64,000 nt of DNA from Massilia rubra (GTDB lineage: Bacteria; Pseudomonadota; Gammaproteobacteria; Burkholderiales; Burkholderiaceae_D). The position numbers and the translations under genes were made by a program. Position 1 is the first letter of the stretch, and every line of letters begins with the position of its first letter. Under the pieces are notes generated by a model. The model was not told the DNA's origin and made no database searches. It was given only the letters and a program-made list of their open reading frames with translations. This document shows, one piece after another, positions 1 through 8,589 of this stretch. Location: NCBI RefSeq assembly GCF_011682065.1, contig NZ_VUYU01000006.1:124001-188000 (forward strand), given 5' to 3'.

Positions 1-947
1 CAGCAATCCTGGCAGCGCGCCACTGAGTCGAGCCCCTTCATGCGGCCGACAATCTGCGCCAGCGCTTCATCGCGCACATTGCCGACCACCGAATCGATGC
101 GCTCGATGCAGGGCGAGACGTTACCGAGATGGTCGATATTGAATGACTGCTCGCCGGCGTGGCAGGCCGGCATGGGGCCGCGCTCAACAAAGGCGTCCAT
201 GCGTTCGAGGTAGTCGCGGAAGGTGCGCAAGTGCGGGTAGCGCTGCCACAGGTCGAGCATCCTGGCGCTGAGCGAGACGTCCGGCAGTTGGTCCTGGTCG
301 CTCTTGCCGCGCCTGAACCCGTCGGTCGAGAGCAAGGTGACGCAGTGGCCGACGCCGCGCGCCGCGCTCATTTGCAGCAGTTTTTCGACGTCGTCCTGGT
401 TTTCCTTCATCAGGATCGTCATCACATGCACCTGCGCGCCGCCGTGGGGCGCGTGCGCCAGCAAGGTGTCCACGGCGCGCCAGGCCTGGTCGAAAGCGCC
501 GTCGAGCCGGCGTTTCCGGTCGTGCCGCGCGGCGTCGGCAAAGTCGATCGACACGCCCACCTGCGCCACCCCGGCCGCGAACAGCCCTTGCGCTTTGGCG
601 TCATCGACAAACCAGCCGTTGGTGTACAGGACCGGCGCATGGCGCTGCGCAAACGCCCGCACGATCTCGATAATGTCCGGCCGCAGCAGCGGTTCGCCCC
701 CTTCGACCGACACCAGAAAGGTGCCGATCTTCGCCAGTTCGGCCGCCACGCGCTGGTAGTCGGCCACGGTTAGTTCGAGGCGCGGGGCGACGCCATTGGG
801 CCAGAAGCCGCAGAACGAACAGCGCATATTGCAGCGGTTGGTCACCTGCACCAGTACCTGGAACGGATGCTTGCGCAAAATGCCGCCCACGAAGCGCAGG
901 TCGCGGCTGGTGCGGGCCAGGAGGCCCGGGCCTTTCAGAATTGCCAT
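1..947 (-). CDS. Radical SAM/SPASM-type enzyme (3' end cut by window edge)
   Basis: Predicted cytosolic radical SAM enzyme. The protein starts MAILKGPGLL and carries the CX3CX2C cluster motif as Cys39, Cys43 and Cys46 (CNMRCSFC), followed by a GGEP motif typical of SAM binding. Near the left edge a second cysteine set (CHAG..., SPC, then CQDC) looks like the start of a SPASM or twitch domain that would hold an extra Fe-S cluster. The ATG at 947 overlaps the stop of the aminotransferase gene by 13 bp, so it is translationally coupled to the biosynthetic operon. SPASM enzymes usually act on peptides or small carrier-bound substrates; the substrate here is unknown. The C-terminus lies beyond base 1. 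The family call is firm; the role is inferred from context only. Confidence 0.85.
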   Translation of the reverse strand, partial: MAILKGPGLLARTSRDLRFVGGILRKHPFQVLVQVTNRCNMRCSFCGFWPNGVAPRLELTVADYQRVAAELAKIGTFLVSVEGGEPLLRPDIIEIVRAFAQRHAPVLYTNGWFVDDAKAQGLFAAGVAQVGVSIDFADAARHDRKRRLDGAFDQAWRAVDTLLAHAPHGGAQVHVMTILMKENQDDVEKLLQMSAARGVGHCVTLLSTDGFRRGKSDQDQLPDVSLSARMLDLWQRYPHLRTFRDYLERMDAFVERGPMPACHAGEQSFNIDHLGNVSPCIERIDSVVGNVRDEALAQIVGRMKGLDSVARCQDC

Positions 948-2302
948 CCGCCCCTCCATTGCGCGCCCGCGCGGCGCGTGACGTCCGCCACGATGGGCAC
1001 GATTGAGCGATAGTCGTCGAGAATCGCGCCCACCGCATCGACCACCGCATCGATGTCGTCGTCGGCGATGGTCAGCGGCGGTTCGAGCCGCAGCACGTTC
1101 CAGCGCGACGACGCGGGTTGCGCCAGGATGCCCGCTTCCAGCAGCCGGACCGCGACCCACTGGCCGAACATGCCTTCCGAGATCTTGTCCACCAGCGCGG
1201 GCGCCAGCTTGTCGAGCCAGGAACTGCCGGTCGGGCCGAACTCGATCCCGACCAGCAGTCCGCGCCCGCGCACTTCCTTGACCAGCGGGTGCCCGCGCAA
1301 GCGTTGGCGCAGGCCGTCGAGCAGGCGCGCCCCTTGCCGGGCGCTGCGCGCGACCAGGTCTTCTTCGTCGATCAGCTCCAAGGTCCTGAGGGCGGCGGCG
1401 CAAGCGAACGCGTTACCCTGGTAGGTGGAGCTGTGCAGGTCGAAGCGCCCGGCGCCGCCGTAGGCCTTGTCGAACAGCGCGCGCGAGGTCACCGCCACCG
1501 AAATGGCGGCCAGCCCGCCGGACAATGCCTTGGCGAGGCACAGCACATCGGGCACAAAATCTTCAGCCTCGTGCGCGAACAGCGTGCCGGTGCGCCCAAG
1601 GCCAGTCTGGATTTCGTCGAGCACCAGCAGCGTGCCGCGCGACCGGCACAGCTCTTGCGCGGCGCGCAGGTAGCCGGGCGGCGGCAGGACCACGCCGCCT
1701 TCGGCCTGCAGCGGCTCGACCAGGAAGGCGGCCGGCTTGTGGGTCTTGAGGGCGCGATCGAGCGCATCGAGGTCGCCGAAGGGCACGCGATGGCAGCCGG
1801 CCAGCAGCGGCTCGAAAGGCTGGCGCAGGCGTTCGGCGCCCATCACCGACAACGTGCCCAGCGTGGTGCCGTGAAAGCCGCCGTCGCACGAGATAAAGTC
1901 GCTGCGGCCGGTGGCGGCGCGCGCTAGCTTGAGGCCCGCCTCCACCGCCTCGGCCCCGCTGCTGGCGAACAGGCTGATCTCGAGCGGCGCGGCCAGCCGC
2001 TTTGCCAGCGCCTCGGCCAGCGCCGCCGCGCCAGCCGCCGGGCCGGTGTGGCAAAAGTGCAGCACCTGCTCGTCGAGCAGCTGGTGCAGGCGCGCGATCA
2101 GTGCAGGATGATTGTGGCCCAGGTTGACCGAGCCGAAGCCGGCCAGGCAATCGAGATAGCGCCGCCCCTCGCTGTCCCACAGCCACACGTCGCTGGCGCG
2201 CACGAACACGCGCCCGTAGCCTAGCACCCCGAGCAACTGGATGAAGGATGGATTGATGTACTTCGCGTAGGTTTGCGAGACCGGGTGTTCGCTTTGCTTC
2301 AT
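935..2302 (-). CDS. Class III PLP-dependent aminotransferase
   Basis: A 455-residue fold-type I aminotransferase of the class III group (relatives act on ornithine, GABA, putrescine and other omega-amines, or on acyl-derived aldehydes). Visible are the SSGAEAVE phosphate-binding loop near residue 114, LVLDEIQTGLGRTG with the PLP-ring Asp229, and the Schiff-base Lys258 in LCLAKALSGG. The ATG at 2302 overlaps the upstream membrane-protein gene by 4 bp, and the gene overlaps the downstream radical SAM gene, so it belongs to the operon. Within a type II fatty-acid-like cluster it could aminate a chain-derived aldehyde or ketone, giving an amino-lipid or amine. That role is inference; the enzyme class is clear. 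Confidence 0.88.
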   Translation of the reverse strand: MKQSEHPVSQTYAKYINPSFIQLLGVLGYGRVFVRASDVWLWDSEGRRYLDCLAGFGSVNLGHNHPALIARLHQLLDEQVLHFCHTGPAAGAAALAEALAKRLAAPLEISLFASSGAEAVEAGLKLARAATGRSDFISCDGGFHGTTLGTLSVMGAERLRQPFEPLLAGCHRVPFGDLDALDRALKTHKPAAFLVEPLQAEGGVVLPPPGYLRAAQELCRSRGTLLVLDEIQTGLGRTGTLFAHEAEDFVPDVLCLAKALSGGLAAISVAVTSRALFDKAYGGAGRFDLHSSTYQGNAFACAAALRTLELIDEEDLVARSARQGARLLDGLRQRLRGHPLVKEVRGRGLLVGIEFGPTGSSWLDKLAPALVDKISEGMFGQWVAVRLLEAGILAQPASSRWNVLRLEPPLTIADDDIDAVVDAVGAILDDYRSIVPIVADVTRRAGAQWRGGWQF

Positions 2303-3351
2303 GCGGTTCCCAATCCGAGTTCGGCGCGCAGGCGCGCATCCGACGATGGACGCCAGATTTTCTGGTCGAGCCAGAAGTGGTGGCAGAACAGGCCCCAGTA
2401 CAGCGCCAGGAACACCTGGGCCGACGCCGATCCGGGCGCCGGACCGACCGGCGCCCCGCCACGCGCCACGTTAAGTAGCACGTACAGCAGCGACGCCGCC
2501 AGCATGAGGGCATACGCCAGTACCGGCCCCGCCGCCCGCGCCGGCTTGACGCGGCGGCGCTCGGTGGCGATGACGATGCCGATGTACTGCAAGCCGTGCA
2601 GCGTGCCGCCGACGATGGTGGCGGCCATGAACACCTGCTCGGTGGTGAGGGGGTTCGCCAGCAGTGGCTCGCGCATGCCGACCGCGAACAGCGAGAACAG
2701 GGTCGTGCCCACCGCGACCACGAGGCCGAACACGCCGGGCAGCACCGTGCTGCCGCGACGCCAGCGCCGCACCAGCAGCGCAGCCCACGACAGCATGGCC
2801 GCCGCCAGCAGCGCGCCCAACGCGGCAATCGCACCGGCGCCCCAGCTTACGCGCCGCGCCAGGTCCAGGTTGGCCGGATGCGCCAGCGCGAGCAGAGCAA
2901 AGGCGACCCACAAGATGCCGTGCAAGAGGCGCGTATCGGCCTTGCGCGCGGCGGCGTCGGCCTCGCCCAGGCGCTGGTACACCGCCAAAATGCCGTGATG
3001 CTGGCGCACCCCGTGATGAAAAGACCACAGCGCCACGAAGCCGAGGAACAGCAGGAACGGTTCCGGGCGGCCGCTGATCCATGTCGCCCCAAGCAGGACG
3101 GGACCGGGCAGCAGCCATGCGAGGCTGGTCCACAGCAGGCGGCCACGCTCGCGCCTGAAATCGGCATCAAGGTAGGTGCGCTGCCAGGTGGCGCACAGGT
3201 GCGGGCCTTCCACCAGCCAGATCCAGGCGAACCACAGGGGCAGCACGGTGCCCGGTGCGGCCAGCATCAGCAGGCCGGCCGCCAGCGCGACAACGCCGCT
3301 TCCGAAAAAGAAGCAGGCGTCGAACACCGGGCCGCCGATCCAGCGTGTCAT
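2299..3351 (-). CDS. Histidine-rich polytopic membrane protein of unknown function
   Basis: A 350-residue protein with about eight to ten hydrophobic segments across its whole length. I do not recognise a characterised family. Conspicuous histidines sit beside or within the helices: EGPHLCATW near residue 50, SFHHGVRQHHGI near 110, TLHGLQY near 250 and FCHHFWLDQKIW near 325. Clustered membrane histidines of this kind occur in di-metal membrane oxygenases and desaturases, so a lipid-modifying role is possible, but the spacing does not clearly match the desaturase boxes. It lies between the acyl carrier protein (4-bp gap) and the aminotransferase (4-bp overlap), so it is part of the operon. A transporter for the product is the main alternative. 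Confidence 0.7.
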   Translation of the reverse strand: MTRWIGGPVFDACFFFGSGVVALAAGLLMLAAPGTVLPLWFAWIWLVEGPHLCATWQRTYLDADFRRERGRLLWTSLAWLLPGPVLLGATWISGRPEPFLLFLGFVALWSFHHGVRQHHGILAVYQRLGEADAAARKADTRLLHGILWVAFALLALAHPANLDLARRVSWGAGAIAALGALLAAAMLSWAALLVRRWRRGSTVLPGVFGLVVAVGTTLFSLFAVGMREPLLANPLTTEQVFMAATIVGGTLHGLQYIGIVIATERRRVKPARAAGPVLAYALMLAASLLYVLLNVARGGAPVGPAPGSASAQVFLALYWGLFCHHFWLDQKIWRPSSDARLRAELGLGTA

Positions 3352-3355
3352 TGTG

Positions 3356-3769
3356 TCAGGCCACGTTGCTGGTGCGCTGTGCGAGTTTGCCGACGACCAG
3401 GTGCACGAAGGTCTGCACCGTGAACAGGCTGAGAATCTGGCCCGGATGCAGGCCGGGCTTGATCTGCTCGGCCACTTCGGGCATCAGCTCGCGCAGGCGC
3501 GCCAGGCCGGCGTCCGAAATCACGCCGCCAGGCGCGAATTCGTCGTCGGACATGTCGCCGCGCGCGGCGCGTTCCAGCTCGCCGCGCGTGACCTGGATGC
3601 CATAGGTGCGTTCGAGCTTGAACACGATATCGAGAAAATCGAGCGACTCGGCGCCCAGTTCCCCGATCAGGCTGACCGTAGGCGGCACGTCGCCGGCGGG
3701 AATGGCCAGCGATTCGCCGACGATGGCGCGCACGGTGTCTTCGATTTCCTGGGGAGTCGTGGTAGTCAT
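3356..3769 (-). CDS. Acyl carrier protein, with C-terminal extension
   Basis: A 137-residue acyl carrier protein. The phosphopantetheine attachment site is Ser42 in LGAESLDFLDI, followed by the usual helix FKLERTYGI. Typical ACPs are about 80 residues; this one continues for about 55 more residues (ending in a region containing LFTVQTFVHLVVGKL), which could dock onto partner enzymes. It is the only carrier protein seen in the cluster and abuts the nitroreductase stop (adjacent bases 3769/3770). It should carry the growing acyl chain between the ketosynthases, ketoreductase and dehydratase encoded just upstream in the same operon. No phosphopantetheinyl transferase is visible in this window. 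Confidence 0.9.
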   Translation of the reverse strand: MTTTTPQEIEDTVRAIVGESLAIPAGDVPPTVSLIGELGAESLDFLDIVFKLERTYGIQVTRGELERAARGDMSDDEFAPGGVISDAGLARLRELMPEVAEQIKPGLHPGQILSLFTVQTFVHLVVGKLAQRTSNVA

Positions 3770-4444
3770 CTAATTAGTATCCTCGTCGGTATGTTCATCT
3801 TCAAACCAGCGGGCCACGCGGCCCAGCGGTTTGCGCGGTTTTTGTTCGGGTGCGGGACCAAGCGGGTAACCCAGCGCGATCGCGCCGACCATCTGCCACG
3901 GCGCGGCGATGCCGAGCAGCGCGCAGATGCGGTCGCGCGCAATCATCGGCCCCGCCATCCAGCATCCGCCAAGGCCGCTGGCGTGGGCCTGCAGCAGGAG
4001 GTTCATGACGGCGGCGCTGGTGGAGCAGAGTTCGGCCTGCATGGCGCCAGCCGTGTGGTACGCCGACGGATCGGCCCCGCCCGAGGCGAGCAGGTTGGCG
4101 ATCAGGTCGGGGAACTCGCGATACTGCGGGATGATGATCACGGCGGCGCTCATCAACGGCTCGTGGAAAAAGTCGCCGTAGCTGCCGAAGTCCTCGGCGT
4201 GGTGGCCGCGCGCGATGACCGCCTTCATTTCGTCGGCGCGCTCGCGCACCGCTCGGGCGATGGCCGCGCGCAGGCTGCGCGAGCGCACCACGGCAAACTG
4301 CCAGGGCTGGCGGTTGCTGGCCGACGGCGCGCTGGTGGCGGCGAGCAGCAGGCGTTCGATCGTTTCGCGCTCGACCGGGCGATCGGTAAATTCGCGCGTG
4401 CTGCGGCGCGAGAGAAACCAGTCCAGGGTGGCCTGTTCGTTCAT
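3770..4444 (-). CDS. Nitroreductase-family flavoprotein
   Basis: A 224-residue FMN-dependent nitroreductase-superfamily protein. The N-terminus has the family signature FLSRRSTREF, followed by APSASNRQPWQF, and the C-terminal half has GLGGCWMAG and VGAIALGYP. The start at 4444 (MNEQATLDW) overlaps the stop of the ketoreductase by 4 bp; a longer reading upstream gives an unrelated leader and is not used. Members reduce nitro groups, quinones or enones, and some act as oxidases or dehydrogenases in natural-product pathways. In this operon, which has no recognisable enoyl-ACP reductase, it might serve as an FMN-dependent redox tailoring enzyme or surrogate enoyl reductase. That is a guess from context. 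Confidence 0.85.
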   Translation of the reverse strand: MNEQATLDWFLSRRSTREFTDRPVERETIERLLLAATSAPSASNRQPWQFAVVRSRSLRAAIARAVRERADEMKAVIARGHHAEDFGSYGDFFHEPLMSAAVIIIPQYREFPDLIANLLASGGADPSAYHTAGAMQAELCSTSAAVMNLLLQAHASGLGGCWMAGPMIARDRICALLGIAAPWQMVGAIALGYPLGPAPEQKPRKPLGRVARWFEDEHTDEDTN

Positions 4445-5175
4445 TCTGCCTTGAATCCTCCATCCACGTTCCACACCTGCGCGGTGACGTAGCTGGCGTC
4501 GTCGCTGCACAGGAAGGCGACCACGGCGGCCACTTCATGCGCGCTGCCGACGCGCTTGAGCAGGATGCGCTTGTTCAGTTCTTCCGGCGCCAGGGCGCGG
4601 ATATCGCGCGTCATGTCGGTCTCGATCACGCCCGGCGCGACCGCATTGACGCGTATGCCGCGCGGCGCCAGTTCGACCGCGAGCGCCCTTGTGAACGCTT
4701 CGACCGCGCCTTTGGATGCGGCGTAATTGCTCTGGCCACGACCGGGACGCGTCGCCGCCACCGACGACATGTTGACGATCGCCCCGCGCCGGCGCGACAC
4801 CATGCGGCGCGACGCCTGGCGGCAGCAATTGACCACGCCCGAGATATTCACCGAAAAGACATCGTCGAAGTCGGCCGGCTCGCTGGCGCCGAGCAGCGTG
4901 TCGCGCAGCACGCCGGCGTTGCAGACGAGGACATCGAGCTGGCCATGCCTAGCGTCGATGTCGGCGAACAGCGCATCCACCTGCGCAACGTCGGACACGT
5001 CGGCGCGCGCGAGATAGCACACGCCACCGAGCGCCGCGACCTGTCCGGCCACGCTGGCGGCGGCGGCTTCGTCCCTGAGGTAATTGAGGATGACGGTAAA
5101 GCCCTTGCGCGCCAGTGCGAGCACGATGGCGGCGCCGATGCCGCGCGAGCCGCCGGTAACGAGTGCGGTTTTCAT
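4441..5175 (-). CDS. 3-oxoacyl-ACP reductase, FabG-like SDR
   Basis: A 244-residue classical short-chain dehydrogenase. It has the NADP-binding TGGSRGIG motif at residues 8-15, NAG at 86-88, and the catalytic Ser137/138, Tyr151 and Lys155 (NMSS and YAASK). The family reduces 3-ketoacyl-ACP to 3-hydroxyacyl-ACP. The start MKTALVTGG at 5175 overlaps the upstream ketosynthase-like gene by 4 bp, and its own stop overlaps the nitroreductase start by 4 bp. It is the ketoreductase of the cluster; a second FabG-like SDR sits on the opposite arm at 12203-12943, so the pathway may use two reductases with different substrates. Confidence 0.9.
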   Translation of the reverse strand: MKTALVTGGSRGIGAAIVLALARKGFTVILNYLRDEAAAASVAGQVAALGGVCYLARADVSDVAQVDALFADIDARHGQLDVLVCNAGVLRDTLLGASEPADFDDVFSVNISGVVNCCRQASRRMVSRRRGAIVNMSSVAATRPGRGQSNYAASKGAVEAFTRALAVELAPRGIRVNAVAPGVIETDMTRDIRALAPEELNKRILLKRVGSAHEVAAVVAFLCSDDASYVTAQVWNVDGGFKAE

Positions 5176-6317
5176 GGCAGCTCCACGCGGACGATGCCGG
5201 CCAGGCCCGGCGCGCTGGCGGCCAGGCCGATGGCCGAACGGTGATTCGATGATTCGGCTCGCAGGAGCGGGCGCAAGGGGCCGGGCGCGGCGGCGCGCAA
5301 GAGCGCCACCGGCGGCATGCGCTGGCGTTGCAGCAGCTCTGCCAGCGCGATAACTTGAACAACTGAAGTGGCGGCGCCGATTTGTCCCATGGCGCTCATG
5401 ATACAACACAGGGGCGCGCCGGCGCCGGTGATCGCGGCAACTAGCTCGCGCTCGGCCGCATCGAAGCCCGGCAGCGCCAGGCCGCAGCCATCGACCGCGT
5501 CGCCAGGCCGCGCAAGCATGCGTACAAGGCGCGCCAGCAGCGCCGGTTGGGGCTCGCCCTTTTCGCCGTCGGCGCCATCGAGCGCTTCGATGTAGGCACG
5601 CGCGGGTCCGGCTCGCTGCAAGACCAGGGCGGCGGCGGCTTCGCCAGGCACGAAGCCCTGTGCAGCGATGTCGTACGGCGCCGCCAGCACAGTCGATACA
5701 GAGGAGCCGCGCGCGGCCAGTTCGACCAGCGTTTCCGGCTCGACCAGGCTGTCGTAGCCAACCACCAGCGCCACGTCGACGGCGCCGGCGGCCAGCGCGC
5801 GGATCGCACCGGCAAGCGCCTGCGCGCCCGCATTCGCGCCGCCGTAAGTCGCGCCTTCGCCGCGCGCGCCCAGTTCCTGCGCGGCGATGGCGTGCGCATT
5901 GTTCGACAGGTGCTGCAAGATCCAGAACGGGTGCAGCAGCGCCAGGCCGCGCTCCCATGCGGCCGCGCCATCGGCCTGTTGATGCTCGAATGCGGGCATC
6001 AGGTCGTCCCAGTGCGCGCGCAGGCCGCCGTAGCCGAAGAACAGCCCCACGCGCTCGCCGCCGCTCACACCGGCGTCCCGCATCGCCTCGGCCGCCACCT
6101 CCACCGCGTACAAGCCCATACGGCGCAGGAAGCGGGCCTGGCGCGACGGCGCCGGCGGCGCGGCGATGGTGGCGGCCAAGGTGCAGGCGTAGCTGCGCGC
6201 ATCGAAACGCGCATTGGGCCGGGCGGCGCGCTCCCCGGCCAGCAGGCGTTCGATGACCTCGTCGATGCCTGAACCGAGCGGGGTGCGCCATGCGCGGCCG
6301 GTCAGCGCCGCCTTCAT
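5172..6317 (-). CDS. Ketosynthase-like protein lacking the active-site cysteine (chain-length-factor-like)
   Basis: A 381-residue protein with the thiolase/ketosynthase fold. Alignment by eye with the neighbouring intact ketosynthases places Ala161 (GGANAG) where they have the acyl-accepting Cys (ACASG, ACAAG). The HGTGTP and KGAxGH motifs that carry the two catalytic histidines are also not recognisable. Type II polyketide systems pair a catalytic KS with such a partner, the chain-length factor, and aryl polyene systems use a comparable inactive partner. It starts at 6317, overlapping the active KS gene (6314-7582) by 4 bp, which fits one-to-one heterodimer synthesis. Assignment as chain-length factor is inference. 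Confidence 0.8.
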   Translation of the reverse strand: MKAALTGRAWRTPLGSGIDEVIERLLAGERAARPNARFDARSYACTLAATIAAPPAPSRQARFLRRMGLYAVEVAAEAMRDAGVSGGERVGLFFGYGGLRAHWDDLMPAFEHQQADGAAAWERGLALLHPFWILQHLSNNAHAIAAQELGARGEGATYGGANAGAQALAGAIRALAAGAVDVALVVGYDSLVEPETLVELAARGSSVSTVLAAPYDIAAQGFVPGEAAAALVLQRAGPARAYIEALDGADGEKGEPQPALLARLVRMLARPGDAVDGCGLALPGFDAAERELVAAITGAGAPLCCIMSAMGQIGAATSVVQVIALAELLQRQRMPPVALLRAAAPGPLRPLLRAESSNHRSAIGLAASAPGLAGIVRVELP

Positions 6318-7582
6318 GCGGGCCGCCCAAAGATCAGGGACACGTTCTGGCCGCCGAAGCCGAACGAATTGCTCAGCACCGCGTCGACGCTCGCCGCACG
6401 CGGCGCTTTGACGACGTCCACCTCGCATTGCGGGTCCGGGTCGCGATGGTTGGCCGTTCCCGGCAGCAGATTGCGTTCGAATGCGAGCAGGCAGGCGGCC
6501 GCTTCGATCGCTCCCGACGCCGCCATCAGGTGCCCGATGGCGCCCTTGACCGAGCTCACTGGCACCGCGAGCGCGCCGAAGACGGCGGCGATGGCGCGCG
6601 CTTCGGCCACATCGTTGAGCGGCGTGCCGGTGCCGTGTGCATTGATGTAAGCGATATCGGCGGGCGCCAGTTGCGCGCGCCCGAGCGCCGTTTCCATTGC
6701 GCGCCGCGCGGCAGCGCCGTCGGGACGGGGCGCGGTGACGCGGTAGGCATCCTGGGTGCTGCCGTATCCGAGCACGCGCGCGAGCACGCGCGCGCCGCGG
6801 CTGGCGGCCCGCTGCTCCGATTCGATCACGAACATGGCGGCGCCCTCCCCGATCACCAGGCCGTCGCGGCGCAGGTCGAACGGGCGGCAGGCGTCGGGCT
6901 CGTTGCGCGGCGACGGCGCTCCGAGGCGCGACATGCCGCCCAGGCCGAACGGGTTGACCATCGAATCGGCCCCGCCGCACAAGACAATGGAGGCTGCGCC
7001 GCGCTCAATCAACGACGCCGCGTGGGCAATCGCCAGGCCACCGGCGGCGCAGGCCGATGCGTTGACGATGACCTGGCCGTGCAGGCCAAGCACGTCGCCA
7101 ACCAGGCGCGCGCCCAGGTCGACATCGGAGCGAAAGCGAATGCCATCATGCCCGCCGACGGACCAGTCGATCGCCTGGCCACTGAACATGGGGCCAAAAT
7201 CGTCGAGAAAAGCCTGTTCCAGTCCGAGCGCCATCACCAGTGACGCTTCGTCCTCGGCCTCGCCGCAGCCGGCCATGCGCCACGCCTCGACGGCGGCCAG
7301 CAGCGCGAACATGCATTTGCGGTCGCGCCATGCGCCGGCGCGTTCGTACGTGTCGAGCACCGCTTCGGCGTGGCCAAGGTCGCCGAGGTGCGCACGCAGC
7401 CAGTCGCGCCCGATGCCGCCACCGGCCACTTCGCAGGCCACGCGGGTGTCGAAGGCGGAAGCGTCGAAGGAGCGCACCGGCGCGATGCGACTGCGTCCGT
7501 CGGCCAGGCCGTCGAACAAGGCAGGCATGCCGACGCCGAATGCGCTGACCGCGCCCACGCCCGTGATGACCGCGCGCCTCAT
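6314..7582 (-). CDS. Beta-ketoacyl-ACP synthase II-type (active)
   Basis: A 422-residue FabF/KS-alpha type condensing enzyme. Cys178 (SACAAG), His316 (NAHGTGTP), Lys346 and His351 (SVKGAIGHLMA) supply the full Cys-His-His set for decarboxylative Claisen condensation of malonyl-ACP with an acyl chain. The C-terminus has the family NSFGFGGQN loop. The start MRRAVITGVG at 7582 overlaps the preceding gene by 4 bp. It is one of two intact ketosynthases in the operon, each next to a cysteine-less partner, so it probably pairs with the product of 5172-6317 or 7579-8589. Chain length and starter unit cannot be read from the sequence. Confidence 0.9.
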   Translation of the reverse strand: MRRAVITGVGAVSAFGVGMPALFDGLADGRSRIAPVRSFDASAFDTRVACEVAGGGIGRDWLRAHLGDLGHAEAVLDTYERAGAWRDRKCMFALLAAVEAWRMAGCGEAEDEASLVMALGLEQAFLDDFGPMFSGQAIDWSVGGHDGIRFRSDVDLGARLVGDVLGLHGQVIVNASACAAGGLAIAHAASLIERGAASIVLCGGADSMVNPFGLGGMSRLGAPSPRNEPDACRPFDLRRDGLVIGEGAAMFVIESEQRAASRGARVLARVLGYGSTQDAYRVTAPRPDGAAARRAMETALGRAQLAPADIAYINAHGTGTPLNDVAEARAIAAVFGALAVPVSSVKGAIGHLMAASGAIEAAACLLAFERNLLPGTANHRDPDPQCEVDVVKAPRAASVDAVLSNSFGFGGQNVSLIFGRPA

Positions 7583-8589
7583 GCCACGCTCCCGAAACGG
7601 GCGACGCCAAGACCGCCGTCGATACCGGCGCTAAACACAACGGCGCGACGGCAGCGGCCCTGGCGTATCAGGTCGAGCGCCACGCACCAGGCCAGCGCGG
7701 GCGCCGCCGCCAGCGCATCACCAAGACACACGCTGACGTCGAGTGCATTGTCGTGACCAAGCCGCTTGCGCGCCTCGCTACCCCACGGCGCGATGACGAC
7801 ATTGGCATCCTCGCACGCTTCGGTCAAGCCGGGGTGACGCTCCCAGGCGCGCGCGCTGTGGAAACTGACGGCGTCCAGCGTCGCCAGCGCACCGTCGGCG
7901 GACGCGGACAAGGCGAGCAGGCCCGCGCCCTCGGCCGGAACGAAGCCGCGCGCGGGATAGCCGGCGGCATCGAGCTGCGTCCAGGTGACCGGATGCAGGG
8001 CCGAATCGGCGCCGCCGGCGAGCGCGGTATCGCATTCGCCCGAGGCCACCAGCCAGTGCGCTTCGCTCAGTGCGGCCAGCGTGCCCGTACCGCGCGAATA
8101 GAAGGCGCCGTTGGGGCCTTCTGTGCCATTCAGGATCGCGCCGTGGCAAAGCGTGAAGTTGTTCATCAGCTGGAATGCGAACAAGGGATTACAGGCGGCC
8201 AGGCCGGCGCCGCCGAAGCGCTCCAGCGAAAACGCATGATCGACGATGCTGGCCGCCAGCATGCGCGTCAGTTCATCCATGGAGCAGCCGGACGCGCCCA
8301 CGCCCAGGTACAGGGCCGCTTGCTCGCGCTGCGCGCCGGTCCAGCGCGCGTCGGCAAGCGCCAGGCGCAGGGCCACGGCGGCCAGGCGCGCCGGATGCGC
8401 CATCAGCTTGCGGGCGCGCGCATCGACATCGATATCGGAGGGAATTGCCGGCACTTCGGCCGACATGACGCTGCCATGGCTTGCCGAAAGCTGGCCGCTG
8501 GGAGCAAACCCCTTGAAGCCGGCCAGTGTGCGCCAGTCGAAACCGGATGCGCTGACGGCCGCCGCGCCGGATATGTATACCTGTCTCAC
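7579..8589 (-). CDS. Truncated ketosynthase-like protein without active-site cysteine
   Basis: A 336-residue protein related to the beta-ketoacyl synthase fold (it resembles the N-terminal ketosynthase-like domain of chain-length-factor partners). The nucleophile elbow region reads AFYSRGTGTLAALS around residues 162-175 and has no cysteine; the histidine motifs of the C-terminal half are missing. I chose the GTG start at 8589 (reading MRQVYISGAA) because it overlaps the upstream stop by 4 bp, as most junctions in this operon do; an upstream ATG at 8616 would add nine residues that do not look like the family. It is probably a structural or chain-length partner for one of the two active ketosynthases. 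Confidence 0.75.
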   Translation of the reverse strand: MRQVYISGAAAVSASGFDWRTLAGFKGFAPSGQLSASHGSVMSAEVPAIPSDIDVDARARKLMAHPARLAAVALRLALADARWTGAQREQAALYLGVGASGCSMDELTRMLAASIVDHAFSLERFGGAGLAACNPLFAFQLMNNFTLCHGAILNGTEGPNGAFYSRGTGTLAALSEAHWLVASGECDTALAGGADSALHPVTWTQLDAAGYPARGFVPAEGAGLLALSASADGALATLDAVSFHSARAWERHPGLTEACEDANVVIAPWGSEARKRLGHDNALDVSVCLGDALAAAPALAWCVALDLIRQGRCRRAVVFSAGIDGGLGVARFGSVA

